Source: Patiria miniata (taxonomy: Eukaryota; Echinodermata; Asteroidea; Valvatida; Asterinidae). From it: a DNA stretch of 64,000 bases. The notes below the pieces were generated by a model that saw only the letters and a list, made by a program, of their open reading frames with translations, ran no database searches and had not been told where the DNA came from. Positions 52,201 through 64,000 of the stretch are shown here, piece by piece (within the stretch, counting starts at the first letter, position 1; every line of letters starts with the position of its first letter). The stretch spans positions 62,001-126,000 of the forward strand of contig NW_024037056.1 of NCBI RefSeq assembly GCF_015706575.1, given 5' to 3'. The position numbers were made by a program, and so were the translations under genes.

Positions 52201-54082
52201 TGTAAATTGCCATAGAGTAGGCTGTCAGCGGGCTTCACTCCGTGGTTTGTTTACATGCTATATCTCGTCTTGACAGTATCTTGTTATGAAAAATTCCTGA
52301 TTTTTTTGACATGTATGGAGAGCTAGTTAGTCAGGCTACAACGTCCAACAAGTTTGAAGTCCGTAGACCCAATACTCGTGGAGAAAATGGGACATAAGCA
52401 AGAATATTTTGCCCGAGTTTGTTTCTGTGTGTAAATTGCCATAGAGTAGGCTGTCAGCGGGCTTCACTCCGTGGTTTGTTTACATGCTATATCTCGTCTT
52501 GACAGTATCTTGTTATGAAAAATTCCTGATTTTTTTGACATGTATGGAGAGCTAGTTAGTCAGGCTACAACGTCCAACAAGTTTGAAGTCCGTAGACCCA
52601 ATACTCGTGGAGAAAATGGGACATAAGCAAGAATATTTTGCCCGAGTTTGTTTCTGTGTGTAAATTGCCATAGAGTAGGCTGTCAGCGGGCTTCACTCCG
52701 TGGTTTGTTTATGCTATATCTCGTCTTGACAGTATCTTGTTATGAAAAATTCCTGATTTTTTTGACATGTATGGAGAGCTAGTTAGTCAGGCTACAACGT
52801 CCAACAAGTTTGAAGTCCGTAGACCCAATACTCGTGGAGAAAATGGGACATAAGCAAGAATATTTTGCCCGAGTTTGTTTCTGTGTGTAAATTGCCATAG
52901 AGTAGGCTGTCAGCGGGCTTCACTCCGTGGTTTGTTTACATGCTATATCTCGTCTTGACAGTATCTTGTTATGAAAAATTCCTGATTTTTTTGACATGTA
53001 TGGAGAGCTAGTTAGTCAGGCTACAACGTCCAACAAGTTTGAAGTCCGTAGACCCAATACTCGTGGAGAAAATGGGACATAAGCAAGAATATTTTGCCCG
53101 AGTTTGTTTCTGTGTGTAAATTGCCATAGAGTAGGCTGTCAGCGGGCTTCACTCCGTGGTTTGTTTTATGCTATATCTCGTCTTGACAGTATCTTGTTAT
53201 GAAAAATTCCTGATTTTTTTGACATGTATGGAGAGCTAGTTAGTCAGGCTACAACGTCCAACAAGTTTGAAGTCCGTAGACCCAATACTCGTGGAGAAAA
53301 TGGGACATAAGCAAGAATATTTTGCCCGAGTTTGTTTCTGTGTGTAAATTGCCATAGAGTAGGCTGTCAGCGGGCTTCACTCCGTGGTTTGTTTTATGCT
53401 ATATCTCGTCTTGACAGTATCTTGTTATGAAAAATTCCTGATTTTTTTGACATGTATGGAGAGCTAGTTAGTCAGGCTACAACGTCCAACAAGTTTGAAG
53501 TCCGTAGACCCAATACTCGTGGAGAAAATGGGACATAAGCAAGAATATTTTGCCCGAGTTTGTTTCTGTGTGTAAATTGCCATAGAGTAGGCTGTCAGCG
53601 GGCTTCACTCCGTGGTTTGTTTACATGCTATATCTCGTCTTGACAGTATCTTGTTATGAAAAATTCCTGATTTTTTTGACATGTATGGAGAGCTAGTTAG
53701 TCAGGCTACAACGTCCAACAAGTTTGAAGTCCGTAGACCCAATACTCGTGGAGAAAATGGGACATAAGCAAGAATATTTTGCCCGAGTTTGTTTCTGTGT
53801 GTAAATTGCCATAGAGTAGGCTGTCAGCGGGCTTCACTCCGTGGTTTGTTTACATGCTATATCTCGTCTTGACAGTATCTTGTTATGAAAAATTCCTGAT
53901 TTTTTTGACATGTATGGAGAGCTAGTTAGTCAGGCTACAACGTCCAACAAGTTTGAAGTCCGTAGACCCAATACTCGTGGAGAAAATGGGACATAAGCAA
54001 GAATATTTTGCCCGAGTTTGTTTCTGTGTGTAAATTGCCATAGAGTAGGCTGTCAGCGGGCTTCACTCCGTGGTTTGTTTAC
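49286..54082 (+). repeat. 6-monomer higher-order repeat, 3.5 copies
   Basis: Junction order 1 2 2 1 2 1 repeats three full times, starting at 49286, 50655 and 52026 (1369, 1371 and 1370 bp). Three further monomers from 53396 continue the order, and it breaks at 54083. Twenty-one junctions in a row fit a six-monomer period of about 1.37 kb. This is the only stretch in the window that looks like a regular short higher-order repeat. Confidence 0.68.
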
Positions 54083-57051
54083 ATGCTATATCTCGTCTTG
54101 ACAGTATCTTGTTATGAAAAATTCCTGATTTTTTTGACATGTATGGAGAGCTAGTTAGTCAGGCTACAACGTCCAACAAGTTTGAAGTCCGTAGACCCAA
54201 TACTCGTGGAGAAAATGGGACATAAGCAAGAATATTTTGCCCGAGTTTGTTTCTGTGTGTAAATTGCCATAGAGTAGGCTGTCAGCGGGCTTCACTCCGT
54301 GGTTTGTTTTATGCTATATCTCGTCTTGACAGTATCTTGTTATGAAAAATTCCTGATTTTTTTGACATGTATGGAGAGCTAGTTAGTCAGGCTACAACGT
54401 CCAACAAGTTTGAAGTCCGTAGACCCAATACTCGTGGAGAAAATGGGACATAAGCAAGAATATTTTGCCCGAGTTTGTTTCTGTGTGTAAATTGCCATAG
54501 AGTAGGCTGTCAGCGGGCTTCACTCCGTGGTTTGTTTTATGCTATATCTCGTCTTGACAGTATCTTGTTATGAAAAATTCCTGATTTTTTTGACATGTAT
54601 GGAGAGCTAGTTAGTCAGGCTACAACGTCCAACAAGTTTGAAGTCCGTAGACCCAATACTCGTGGAGAAAATGGGACATAAGCAAGAATATTTTGCCCGA
54701 GTTTGTTTCTGTGTGTAAATTGCCATAGAGTAGGCTGTCAGCGGGCTTCACTCCGTGGTTTGTTTACATGCTATATCTCGTCTTGACAGTATCTTGTTAT
54801 GAAAAATTCCTGATTTTTTTGACATGTATGGAGAGCTAGTTAGTCAGGCTACAACGTCCAACAAGTTTGAAGTCCGTAGACCCAATACTCGTGGAGAAAA
54901 TGGGACATAAGCAAGAATATTTTGCCCGAGTTTGTTTCTGTGTGTAAATTGCCATAGAGTAGGCTGTCAGCGGGCTTCACTCCGTGGTTTGTTTTATGCT
55001 ATATCTCGTCTTGACAGTATCTTGTTATGAAAAATTCCTGATTTTTTTGACATGTATGGAGAGCTAGTTAGTCAGGCTACAACGTCCAACAAGTTTGAAG
55101 TCCGTAGACCCAATACTCGTGGAGAAAATGGGACATAAGCAAGAATATTTTGCCCGAGTTTGTTTCTGTGTGTAAATTGCCATAGAGTAGGCTGTCAGCG
55201 GGCTTCACTCCGTGGTTTGTTTACATGCTATATCTCGTCTTGACAGTATCTTGTTATGAAAAATTCCTGATTTTTTTGACATGTATGGAGAGCTAGTTAG
55301 TCAGGCTACAACGTCCAACAAGTTTGAAGTCCGTAGACCCAATACTCGTGGAGAAAATGGGACATAAGCAAGAATATTTTGCCCGAGTTTGTTTCTGTGT
55401 GTAAATTGCCATAGAGTAGGCTGTCAGCGGGCTTCACTCCGTGGTTTGTTTTATGCTATATCTCGTCTTGACAGTATCTTGTTATGAAAAATTCCTGATT
55501 TTTTTGACATGTATGGAGAGCTAGTTAGTCAGGCTACAACGTCCAACAAGTTTGAAGTCCGTAGACCCAATACTCGTGGAGAAAATGGGACATAAGCAAG
55601 AATATTTTGCCCGAGTTTGTTTCTGTGTGTAAATTGCCATAGAGTAGGCTGTCAGCGGGCTTCACTCCGTGGTTTGTTTTATGCTATATCTCGTCTTGAC
55701 AGTATCTTGTTATGAAAAATTCCTGATTTTTTTGACATGTATGGAGAGCTAGTTAGTCAGGCTACAACGTCCAACAAGTTTGAAGTCCGTAGACCCAATA
55801 CTCGTGGAGAAAATGGGACATAAGCAAGAATATTTTGCCCGAGTTTGTTTCTGTGTGTAAATTGCCATAGAGTAGGCTGTCAGCGGGCTTCACTCCGTGG
55901 TTTGTTACATGCTATATCTCGTCTTGACAGTATCTTGTTATGAAAAATTCCTGATTTTTTTGACATGTATGGAGAGCTAGTTAGTCAGGCTACAACGTCC
56001 AACAAGTTTGAAGTCCGTAGACCCAATACTCGTGGAGAAAATGGGACATAAGCAAGAATATTTTGCCCGAGTTTGTTTCTGTGTGTAAATTGCCATAGAG
56101 TAGGCTGTCAGCGGGCTTCACTCCGTGGTTTGTTTACATGCTATATCTCGTCTTGACAGTATCTTGTTATGAAAAATTCCTGATTTTTTGACATGTATGG
56201 AGAGCTAGTTAGTCAGGCTACAACGTCCAACAAGTTTGAAGTCCGTAGACCCAATACTCGTGGAGAAAATGGGACATAAGCAAGAATATTTTGCCCGAGT
56301 TTGTTTCTGTGTGTAAATTGCCATAGAGTAGGCTGTCAGCGGGCTTCACTCCGTGGTTTGTTTACATGCTATATCTCGTCTTGACAGTATCTTGTTATGA
56401 AAAATTCCTGATTTTTTTGACATGTATGGAGAGCTAGTTAGTCAGGCTACAACGTCCAACAAGTTTGAAGTCCGTAGACCCAATACTCGTGGAGAAAATG
56501 GGACATAAGCAAGAATATTTTGCCCGAGTTTGTTTCTGTGTGTAAATTGCCATAGAGTAGGCTGTCAGCGGGCTTCACTCCGTGGTTTGTTTTATGCTAT
56601 ATCTCGTCTTGACAGTATCTTGTTATGAAAAATTCCTGATTTTTTTGACATGTATGGAGAGCTAGTTAGTCAGGCTACAACGTCCAACAAGTTTGAAGTC
56701 CGTAGACCCAATACTCGTGGAGAAAATGGGACATAAGCAAGAATATTTTGCCCGAGTTTGTTTCTGTGTGTAAATTGCCATAGAGTAGGCTGTCAGCGGG
56801 CTTCACTCCGTGGTTTGTTTACATGCTATATCTCGTCTTGACAGTATCTTGTTATGAAAAATTCCTGATTTTTTTGACATGTATGGAGAGCTAGTTAGTC
56901 AGGCTACAACGTCCAACAAGTTTGAAGTCCGTAGACCCAATACTCGTGGAGAAAATGGGACATAAGCAAGAATATTTTGCCCGAGTTTGTTTCTGTGTGT
57001 AAATTGCCATAGAGTAGGCTGTCAGCGGGCTTCACTCCGTGGTTTGTTTAC

Positions 57052-57278
57052 ATGCTATATCTCGTCTTGACAGTATCTTGTTATGAAAAATTCCTGATTT
57101 TTTGACATGTATGGAGAGCTAGTTAGTCAGGCTACAACGTCCAACAAGTTTGAAGTCCGTAGACCCAATACTAGTGGAGAAAATGGGACATAAGCAAGAA
57201 TATTTTGCCCGAGTTTGTTTCTGTGTGTAAATTGCCATAGAGTAGGCTGTCAGCGGGCTTCACTCCGTGGTTTGTTTT
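57052..57278 (+). repeat. Variant monomer with a core substitution
   Basis: The segment ctcgtggag reads ctagtggag, a c to a change at 57173 that removes one CpG and adds a second CTAG to the copy. It is the clearest single-base substitution in the core away from the window's edges. The T-tract is also short in this copy. Confidence 0.85.
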
Positions 57279-60200
57279 ATGCTATATCTCGTCTTGACAG
57301 TATCTTGTTATGAAAAATTCCTGATTTTTTTGACATGTATGGAGAGCTAGTTAGTCAGGCTACAACGTCCAACAAGTTTGAAGTCCGTAGACCCAATACT
57401 CGTGGAGAAAATGGGACATAAGCAAGAATATTTTGCCCGAGTTTGTTTCTGTGTGTAAATTGCCATAGAGTAGGCTGTCAGCGGGCTTCACTCCGTGGTT
57501 TGTTTACATGCTATATCTCGTCTTGACAGTATCTTGTTATGAAAAATTCCTGATTTTTTTGACATGTATGGAGAGCTAGTTAGTCAGGCTACAACGTCCA
57601 ACAAGTTTGAAGTCCGTAGACCCAATACTCGTGGAGAAAATGGGACATAAGCAAGAATATTTTGCCCGAGTTTGTTTCTGTGTGTAAATTGCCATAGAGT
57701 AGGCTGTCAGCGGGCTTCACTCCGTGGTTTGTTTTATGCTATATCTCGTCTTGACAGTATCTTGTTATGAAAAATTCCTGATTTTTTTGACATGTATGGA
57801 GAGCTAGTTAGTCAGGCTACAACGTCCAACAAGTTTGAAGTCCGTAGACCCAATACTCGTGGAGAAAATGGGACATAAGCAAGAATATTTTGCCCGAGTT
57901 TGTTTCTGTGTGTAAATTGCCATAGAGTAGGCTGTCAGCGGGCTTCACTCCGTGGTTTGTTTATGCTATATCTCGTCTTGACAGTATCTTGTTATGAAAA
58001 ATTCCTGATTTTTTTGACATGTATGGAGAGCTAGTTAGTCAGGCTACAACGTCCAACAAGTTTGAAGTCCGTAGACCCAATACTCGTGGAGAAAATGGGA
58101 CATAAGCAAGAATATTTTGCCCGAGTTTGTTTCTGTGTGTAAATTGCCATAGAGTAGGCTGTCAGCGGGCTTCACTCCGTGGTTTGTTTTATGCTATATC
58201 TCGTCTTGACAGTATCTTGTTATGAAAAATTCCTGATTTTTTTGACATGTATGGAGAGCTAGTTAGTCAGGCTACAACGTCCAACAAGTTTGAAGTCCGT
58301 AGACCCAATACTCGTGGAGAAAATGGGACATAAGCAAGAATATTTTGCCCGAGTTTGTTTCTGTGTGTAAATTGCCATAGAGTAGGCTGTCAGCGGGCTT
58401 CACTCCGTGGTTTGTTTACATGCTATATCTCGTCTTGACAGTATCTTGTTATGAAAAATTCCTGATTTTTTTGACATGTATGGAGAGCTAGTTAGTCAGG
58501 CTACAACGTCCAACAAGTTTGAAGTCCGTAGACCCAATACTCGTGGAGAAAATGGGACATAAGCAAGAATATTTTGCCCGAGTTTGTTTCTGTGTGTAAA
58601 TTGCCATAGAGTAGGCTGTCAGCGGGCTTCACTCCGTGGTTTGTTTATGCTATATCTCGTCTTGACAGTATCTTGTTATGAAAAATTCCTGATTTTTTTG
58701 ACATGTATGGAGAGCTAGTTAGTCAGGCTACAACGTCCAACAAGTTTGAAGTCCGTAGACCCAATACTCGTGGAGAAAATGGGACATAAGCAAGAATATT
58801 TTGCCCGAGTTTGTTTCTGTGTGTAAATTGCCATAGAGTAGGCTGTCAGCGGGCTTCACTCCGTGGTTTGTTTTACATGCTATATCTCGTCTTGACAGTA
58901 TCTTGTTATGAAAAATTCCTGATTTTTTGACATGTATGGAGAGCTAGTTAGTCAGGCTACAACGTCCAACAAGTTTGAAGTCCGTAGACCCAATACTCGT
59001 GGAGAAAATGGGACATAAGCAAGAATATTTTGCCCGAGTTTGTTTCTGTGTGTAAATTGCCATAGAGTAGGCTGTCAGCGGGCTTCACTCCGTGGTTTGT
59101 TTACATGCTATATCTCGTCTTGACAGTATCTTGTTATGAAAAATTCCTGATTTTTTTGACATGTATGGAGAGCTAGTTAGTCAGGCTACAACGTCCAACA
59201 AGTTTGAAGTCCGTAGACCCAATACTCGTGGAGAAAATGGGACATAAGCAAGAATATTTTGCCCGAGTTTGTTTCTGTGTGTAAATTGCCATAGAGTAGG
59301 CTGTCAGCGGGCTTCACTCCGTGGTTTGTTTTATGCTATATCTCGTCTTGACAGTATCTTGTTATGAAAAATTCCTGATTTTTTTGACATGTATGGAGAG
59401 CTAGTTAGTCAGGCTACAACGTCCAACAAGTTTGAAGTCCGTAGACCCAATACTCGTGGAGAAAATGGGACATAAGCAAGAATATTTTGCCCGAGTTTGT
59501 TTCTGTGTGTAAATTGCCATAGAGTAGGCTGTCAGCGGGCTTCACTCCGTGGTTTGTTTACATGCTATATCTCGTCTTGACAGTATCTTGTTATGAAAAA
59601 TTCCTGATTTTTTTGACATGTATGGAGAGCTAGTTAGTCAGGCTACAACGTCCAACAAGTTTGAAGTCCGTAGACCCAATACTCGTGGAGAAAATGGGAC
59701 ATAAGCAAGAATATTTTGCCCGAGTTTGTTTCTGTGTGTAAATTGCCATAGAGTAGGCTGTCAGCGGGCTTCACTCCGTGGTTTGTTTTATGCTATATCT
59801 CGTCTTGACAGTATCTTGTTATGAAAAATTCCTGATTTTTTTGACATGTATGGAGAGCTAGTTAGTCAGGCTACAACGTCCAACAAGTTTGAAGTCCGTA
59901 GACCCAATACTCGTGGAGAAAATGGGACATAAGCAAGAATATTTTGCCCGAGTTTGTTTCTGTGTGTAAATTGCCATAGAGTAGGCTGTCAGCGGGCTTC
60001 ACTCCGTGGTTTGTTTACATGCTATATCTCGTCTTGACAGTATCTTGTTATGAAAATTCCTGATTTTTTTGACATGTATGGAGAGCTAGTTAGTCAGGCT
60101 ACAACGTCCAACAAGTTTGAAGTCCGTAGACCCAATACTCGTGGAGAAAATGGGACATAAGCAAGAATATTTTGCCCAGTTTGTTTCTGTGTGTAAATTG

Positions 60201-62068
60201 CCATAGAGTAGGCTGTCAGCGGGCTTCACTCCGTGGTTTGTTTTATGCTATATCTCGTCTTGACAGTATCTTGTTATGAAAAATTCCTGATTTTTTTGAC
60301 ATGTATGGAGAGCTAGTTAGTCAGGCTACAACGTCCAACAAGTTTGAAGTCCGTAGACCCAATACTCGTGGAGAAAATGGGACATAAGCAAGAATATTTT
60401 GCCCGAGTTTGTTTCTGTGTGTAAATTGCCATAGAGTAGGCTGTCAGCGGGCTTCACTCCGTGGTTTGTTTACATGCTATATCTCGTCTTGACAGTATCT
60501 TGTTATGAAAAATTCCTGATTTTTTTGACATGTATGGAGAGCTAGTTAGTCAGGCTACAACGTCCAACAAGTTTGAAGTCCGTAGACCCAATACTCGTGG
60601 AGAAAATGGGACATAAGCAAGAATATTTTGCCCGAGTTTGTTTCTGTGTGTAAATTGCCATAGAGTAGGCTGTCAGCGGGCTTCACTCCGTGGTTTGTTT
60701 ATGCTATATCTCGTCTTGACAGTATCTTGTTATGAAAAATTCCTGATTTTTTTGACATGTATGGAGAGCTAGTTAGTCAGGCTACAACGTCCAACAAGTT
60801 TGAAGTCCGTAGACCCAATACTCGTGGAGAAAATGGGACATAAGCAAGAATATTTTGCCCGAGTTTGTTTCTGTGTGTAAATTGCCATAGAGTAGGCTGT
60901 CAGCGGGCTTCACTCCGTGGTTTGTTTTATGCTATATCTCGTCTTGACAGTATCTTGTTATGAAAAATTCCTGATTTTTTTGACATGTATGGAGAGCTAG
61001 TTAGTCAGGCTACAACGTCCAACAAGTTTGAAGTCCGTAGACCCAATACTCGTGGAGAAAATGGGACATAAGCAAGAATATTTTGCCCGAGTTTGTTTCT
61101 GTGTGTAAATTGCCATAGAGTAGGCTGTCAGCGGGCTTCACTCCGTGGTTTGTTTACATGCTATATCTCGTCTTGACAGTATCTTGTTATGAAAAATTCC
61201 TATTTTTTTGACATGTATGGAGAGCTAGTTAGTCAGGCTACAACGTCCAACAAGTTTGAAGTCCGTAGACCCAATACTCGTGGAGAAAATGGGACATAAG
61301 CAAGAATATTTTGCCCGAGTTTGTTTCTGTGTGTAAATTGCCATAGAGTAGGCTGTCAGCGGGCTTCACTCCGTGGTTTGTTTTATGCTATATCTCGTCT
61401 TGACAGTATCTTGTTATGAAAAATTCCTGATTTTTTTGACATGTATGGAGAGCTAGTTAGTCAGGCTACAACGTCCAACAAGTTTGAAGTCCGTAGACCC
61501 AATACTCGTGGAGAAAATGGGACATAAGCAAGAATATTTTGCCCAGTTTGTTTCTGTGTGTAAATTGCCATAGAGTAGGCTGTCAGCGGGCTTCACTCCG
61601 TGGTTTGTTTACATGCTATATCTCGTCTTGACAGTATCTTGTTATGAAAAATTCCTGATTTTTTTGACATGTATGGAGAGCTAGTTAGTCAGGCTACAAC
61701 GTCCAACAAGTTTGAAGTCCGTAGACCCAATACTCGTGGAGAAAATGGGACATAAGCAAGAATATTTTGCCCGAGTTTGTTTCTGTGTGTAAATTGCCAT
61801 AGAGTAGGCTGTCAGCGGGCTTCACTCCGTGGTTTGTTTACATGCTATATCTCGTCTTGACAGTATCTTGTTATGAAAAATCCTGATTTTTTGACATGTA
61901 TGGAGAGCTAGTTAGTCAGGCTACAACGTCCAACAAGTTTGAAGTCCGTAGACCCAATACTCGTGGAGAAAATGGGACATAAGCAAGAATATTTTGCCCG
62001 AGTTTGTTTCTGTGTGTAAATTGCCATAGAGTAGGCTGTCAGCGGGCTTCACTCCGTGGTTTGTTTAC

Positions 62069-62292
62069 ATGCTATATCTCGTCTTGACAGTATCTTGTTA
62101 TGAAAAATTCCTGATTTTTTTGACATGTATGGAGAGCTAGTTAGTCAGGCTAGGCTCCAACAAGTTTGAAGTCAGTAGACAATACTCGTGGAGAAAATGG
62201 GACATAAGCAAGAATATTTTGCCCGAGTTTGTTTCTGTGTGTAAATTGCCATAGAGTAGGCTGTCAGCGGGCTTCACTCCGTGGTTTGTTTT
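62069..62292 (+). repeat. Most divergent monomer of the window
   Basis: This 224-bp copy departs from consensus in a cluster. The segment normally reading gctacaacgtccaac reads gctaggctccaac near 62149-62161, gtccgtag becomes gtcagtag near 62171-62178, and gacccaat becomes gacaat just after. The rest of the copy is normal. Clustered change in one copy fits an older monomer that escaped homogenisation, a small conversion tract, or a local consensus error. Confidence 0.8.
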
Positions 62293-63884
62293 ATGCTATA
62301 TCTCGTCTTGACAGTATCTTGTTATGAAAAATTCCTGATTTTTTTGACATGTATGGAGAGCTAGTTAGTCAGGCTACAACGTCCAACAAGTTTGAAGTCC
62401 GTAGACCCAATACTCGTGGAGAAAATGGGACATAAGCAAGAATATTTTGCCCGAGTTTGTTTCTGTGTGTAAATTGCCATAGAGTAGGCTGTCAGCGGGC
62501 TTCACTCCGTGGTTTGTTTACATGCTATATCTCGTCTTGACAGTATCTTGTTATGAAAAATTCCTGATTTTTTTGACATGTATGGAGAGCTAGTTAGTCA
62601 GGCTACAACGTCCAACAAGTTTGAAGTCCGTAGACCCAATACTCGTGGAGAAAATGGGACATAAGCAAGAATATTTTGCCTCAGTTTGTTTCTGTGTGTA
62701 AATTGCCATAGAGTAGGCTGTCAGCGGGCTTCACTCCGTGGTTTGTTTACATGCTATATCTCGTCTTGACAGTATCTTGTTATGAAAAATTCCTGATTTT
62801 TTGACATGTATGGAGAGCTAGTTAGTCAGGCTACAACGTCCAACAAGTTTGAAGTCCGTAGACCAAATACTCGTGGAGAAAATGGGACATAAGCAAGAAT
62901 ATTTTGCCCGAGTTTGTTTCTGTGTGTAAATTGCCATAGAGTAGGCTGTCAGCGGGCTTCACTCCGTGGTTTGTTTATGCTATATCTCGTCTTGACAGTA
63001 TCTTGTTATGAAAAATCCTGATTTTTTTGACATGTATGGAGAGCTAGTTAGTCAGGCTACAACGTCCAACAAGTTTGAAGTCCGTAGACCAATACTCGTG
63101 GAGAAAATGGGACATAAGCAAGAATATTTTGCCCGAGTTTGTTTCTGTGTGTAAATTGCCATAGAGTAGGCTGTCAGCGGGCTTCACTCCGTGGTTTGTT
63201 TTATGCTATATCTCGTCTTGACAGTATCTTGTTATGAAAAATTCCTGATTTTTTTGACATGTATGGAGAGCTAGTTAGTCAGGCTACAACGTCCAACAAG
63301 TTTGAAGTCCGTAGACCCAATACTCGTGGAGAAAATGGGACATAAGCAAGAATATTTTGCCCGAGTTTGTTTCTGTGTGTAAATTGCCATAGAGTAGGCT
63401 GTCAGCGGGCTTCACTCCGTGGTTTGTTTTATGCTATATCTCGTCTTGACAGTATCTTGTTATGAAAATTCCTGATTTTTTTGACATGTATGGAGAGCTA
63501 GTTAGTCAGGCTACAACGTCCAACAAGTTTGAAGTCCGTAGACCCAATACTCGTGGAGAAAATGGGACATAAGCAAGAATATTTTGCCCGAGTTTGTTTC
63601 TGTGTGTAAATTGCCATAGAGTAGGCTGTCAGCGGGCTTCACTCCGTGGTTTGTTTACATGCTATATCTCGTCTTGACAGTATCTTGTTATGAAAAATTC
63701 CTGATTTTTTGACATGTATGGAGAGCTAGTTAGTCAGGCTACAACGTCCAACAAGTTTGAAGTCCGTAGACCCAATACTCGTGGAGAAAATGGGACATAA
63801 GCAAGAATATTTTGCCCGAGTTTGTTTCTGTGTGTAAATTGCCATAGAGTAGGCTGTCAGCGGGCTTCACTCCGTGGTTTGTTT

Positions 63885-64000
63885 ATGCTATATCTCGTCT
63901 TGACAGTATCTTGTTATGAAAAATTCCTGATTTTTTGACATGTATGGAGAGCTAGTTAGTCAGGCTACAACGTCCAACAAGTTTGAAGTCCGTAGACCCA
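63885..64000 (+). repeat. Partial monomer cut by the window end
   Basis: The first 116 bases of a copy, ending in gtagaccca. The cut reflects the window limit; no change of sequence announces an array boundary. Confidence 0.95.

Larger units (their letters stand above)
32612..55908 (+). repeat. Array zone IV: most homogeneous part of the array
   Basis: About 102 copies in which essentially only the junction varies. All carry gacag and a normal T-tract. Three copies have a shortened type 2 junction (gttacatg; next copies starting at 38320, 42205 and 49514), and several have the short gttt-atg junction (for example before 35353, 45632, 47688, 49286, 49970 and 52711). I saw no core substitution here by eye. 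This is the expected picture for the interior of an array homogenised by recent unequal exchange or gene conversion. Confidence 0.83.
1..64000 (+). repeat. Satellite DNA array, ~228-bp monomer, about 280 head-to-tail copies
   Basis: The same unit recurs without a break across the window. It can be followed by its atgctatatctcg start at 3, 229, 455, 682 and so on to 63885. There are 280 complete copies and a final partial one, with a mean spacing of 228.15 bp. All copies point the same way, and no foreign insert interrupts them. The consensus has 41 C and 53 G in 229 bp. Each copy normally has one AGCT (monomer bases 67-70) and one AATATT (about 149-154), so AluI or SspI should give a ladder. 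Arrays of this kind are typical of eukaryotic heterochromatin and often of centromeres. That placement is inferred; the sequence shows only the array. Neither end of the array is visible, so its true length exceeds the window unless the source contig ends here. Confidence 0.99.
55909..64000 (+). repeat. Array zone V: variation reappears towards the end of the window
   Basis: About 36 copies. One-base indels return: shortened T-tracts near 56183, 57098, 58924, 61888, 62797, 63706 and 63931, an extra t in the junction before 58877, and shortened A-runs near 60055 and 63466. Core changes also appear: c to a at 57173, a rearranged segment near 62150-62182, gcctcag for gcccgag near 62678-62684, c to a at 62865 and a lost c near 63090. 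The window ends inside a copy that starts at 63885. The trend may mean an array edge is near, or simply poorer consensus quality. Confidence 0.8.

Noticed and set aside
1-64000. CRISPR array
   Set aside because: The units are about 228 bp of nearly identical sequence with no unique spacers between short repeats, and no cas genes are present.
1-64000. Repeated promoter-like ttgaca elements and seven-T tracts read as terminators
   Set aside because: They are part of the satellite monomer. No stable hairpin precedes the T-tract and no gene follows, so they are not supported as regulatory sites.
1-64000. A single strict higher-order repeat running through the whole window
   Set aside because: The order of junction types fits several different block sizes (6, 9, 11, 17 and 22-23 monomers) in different places. 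No one period holds throughout.

Overview
The whole window is one uninterrupted satellite DNA array. A monomer of about 228 bp is repeated head to tail, always in the same orientation, from base 1 to base 64000. Taking the start of each copy as its atgctatatctcg, I count 280 complete copies (bases 3 to 63884), a 2-base remnant in front, and a 116-base partial copy at the end. The mean period is 228.15 bp. I see no protein gene, RNA gene, transposon, telomeric repeat or unrelated spacer anywhere in the window. An uninterrupted non-coding array of this size and uniformity points to a eukaryotic chromosome, in centromeric, pericentromeric, subtelomeric or other heterochromatin. Nothing in the sequence lets me name the species or lineage. 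The consensus is about 41% G+C with 7 CpG per monomer (observed/expected about 0.74), so CpG is only mildly depleted.

About 200 bp of the monomer is nearly invariant. Variation sits in three places. (i) The junction between copies has two main forms: type 1, gtttt then atg, giving a 228-bp unit; and type 2, gtttac then atg, giving a 229-bp unit. A shortened type 1 (gttt then atg, 227 bp) is less common. (ii) Near monomer base 20 the sequence is gacag or gacgg; gacgg occurs almost only after a type 2 junction. (iii) The T-tract near monomer bases 46-53 varies in length and in its leading bases.

Region by region: 1-14346 is rich in the gacgg form and in one-base indels, densest before about 8.6 kb. 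14347-20965 has only gacag. 20966-32611 again mixes in gacgg. 32612 to about 55.9 kb is the most uniform part and has only gacag. From about 55.9 kb, and clearly after 61 kb, indels and substitutions reappear.

Reading the order of junction types as a barcode shows larger repeats that the near-identity of the monomers hides. These are an 11-monomer tandem duplication (14347-19369), three copies of a 22-monomer block of about 5.02 kb (20737-37864), a 9-monomer duplication (37179-41290), a 17-monomer tandem duplication (39920-47687) and a 6-monomer unit repeated 3.5 times (49286-54082). This nested record of block duplications, probably from unequal exchange or conversion, is the most interesting content of the window. 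I found no previously undescribed gene system.
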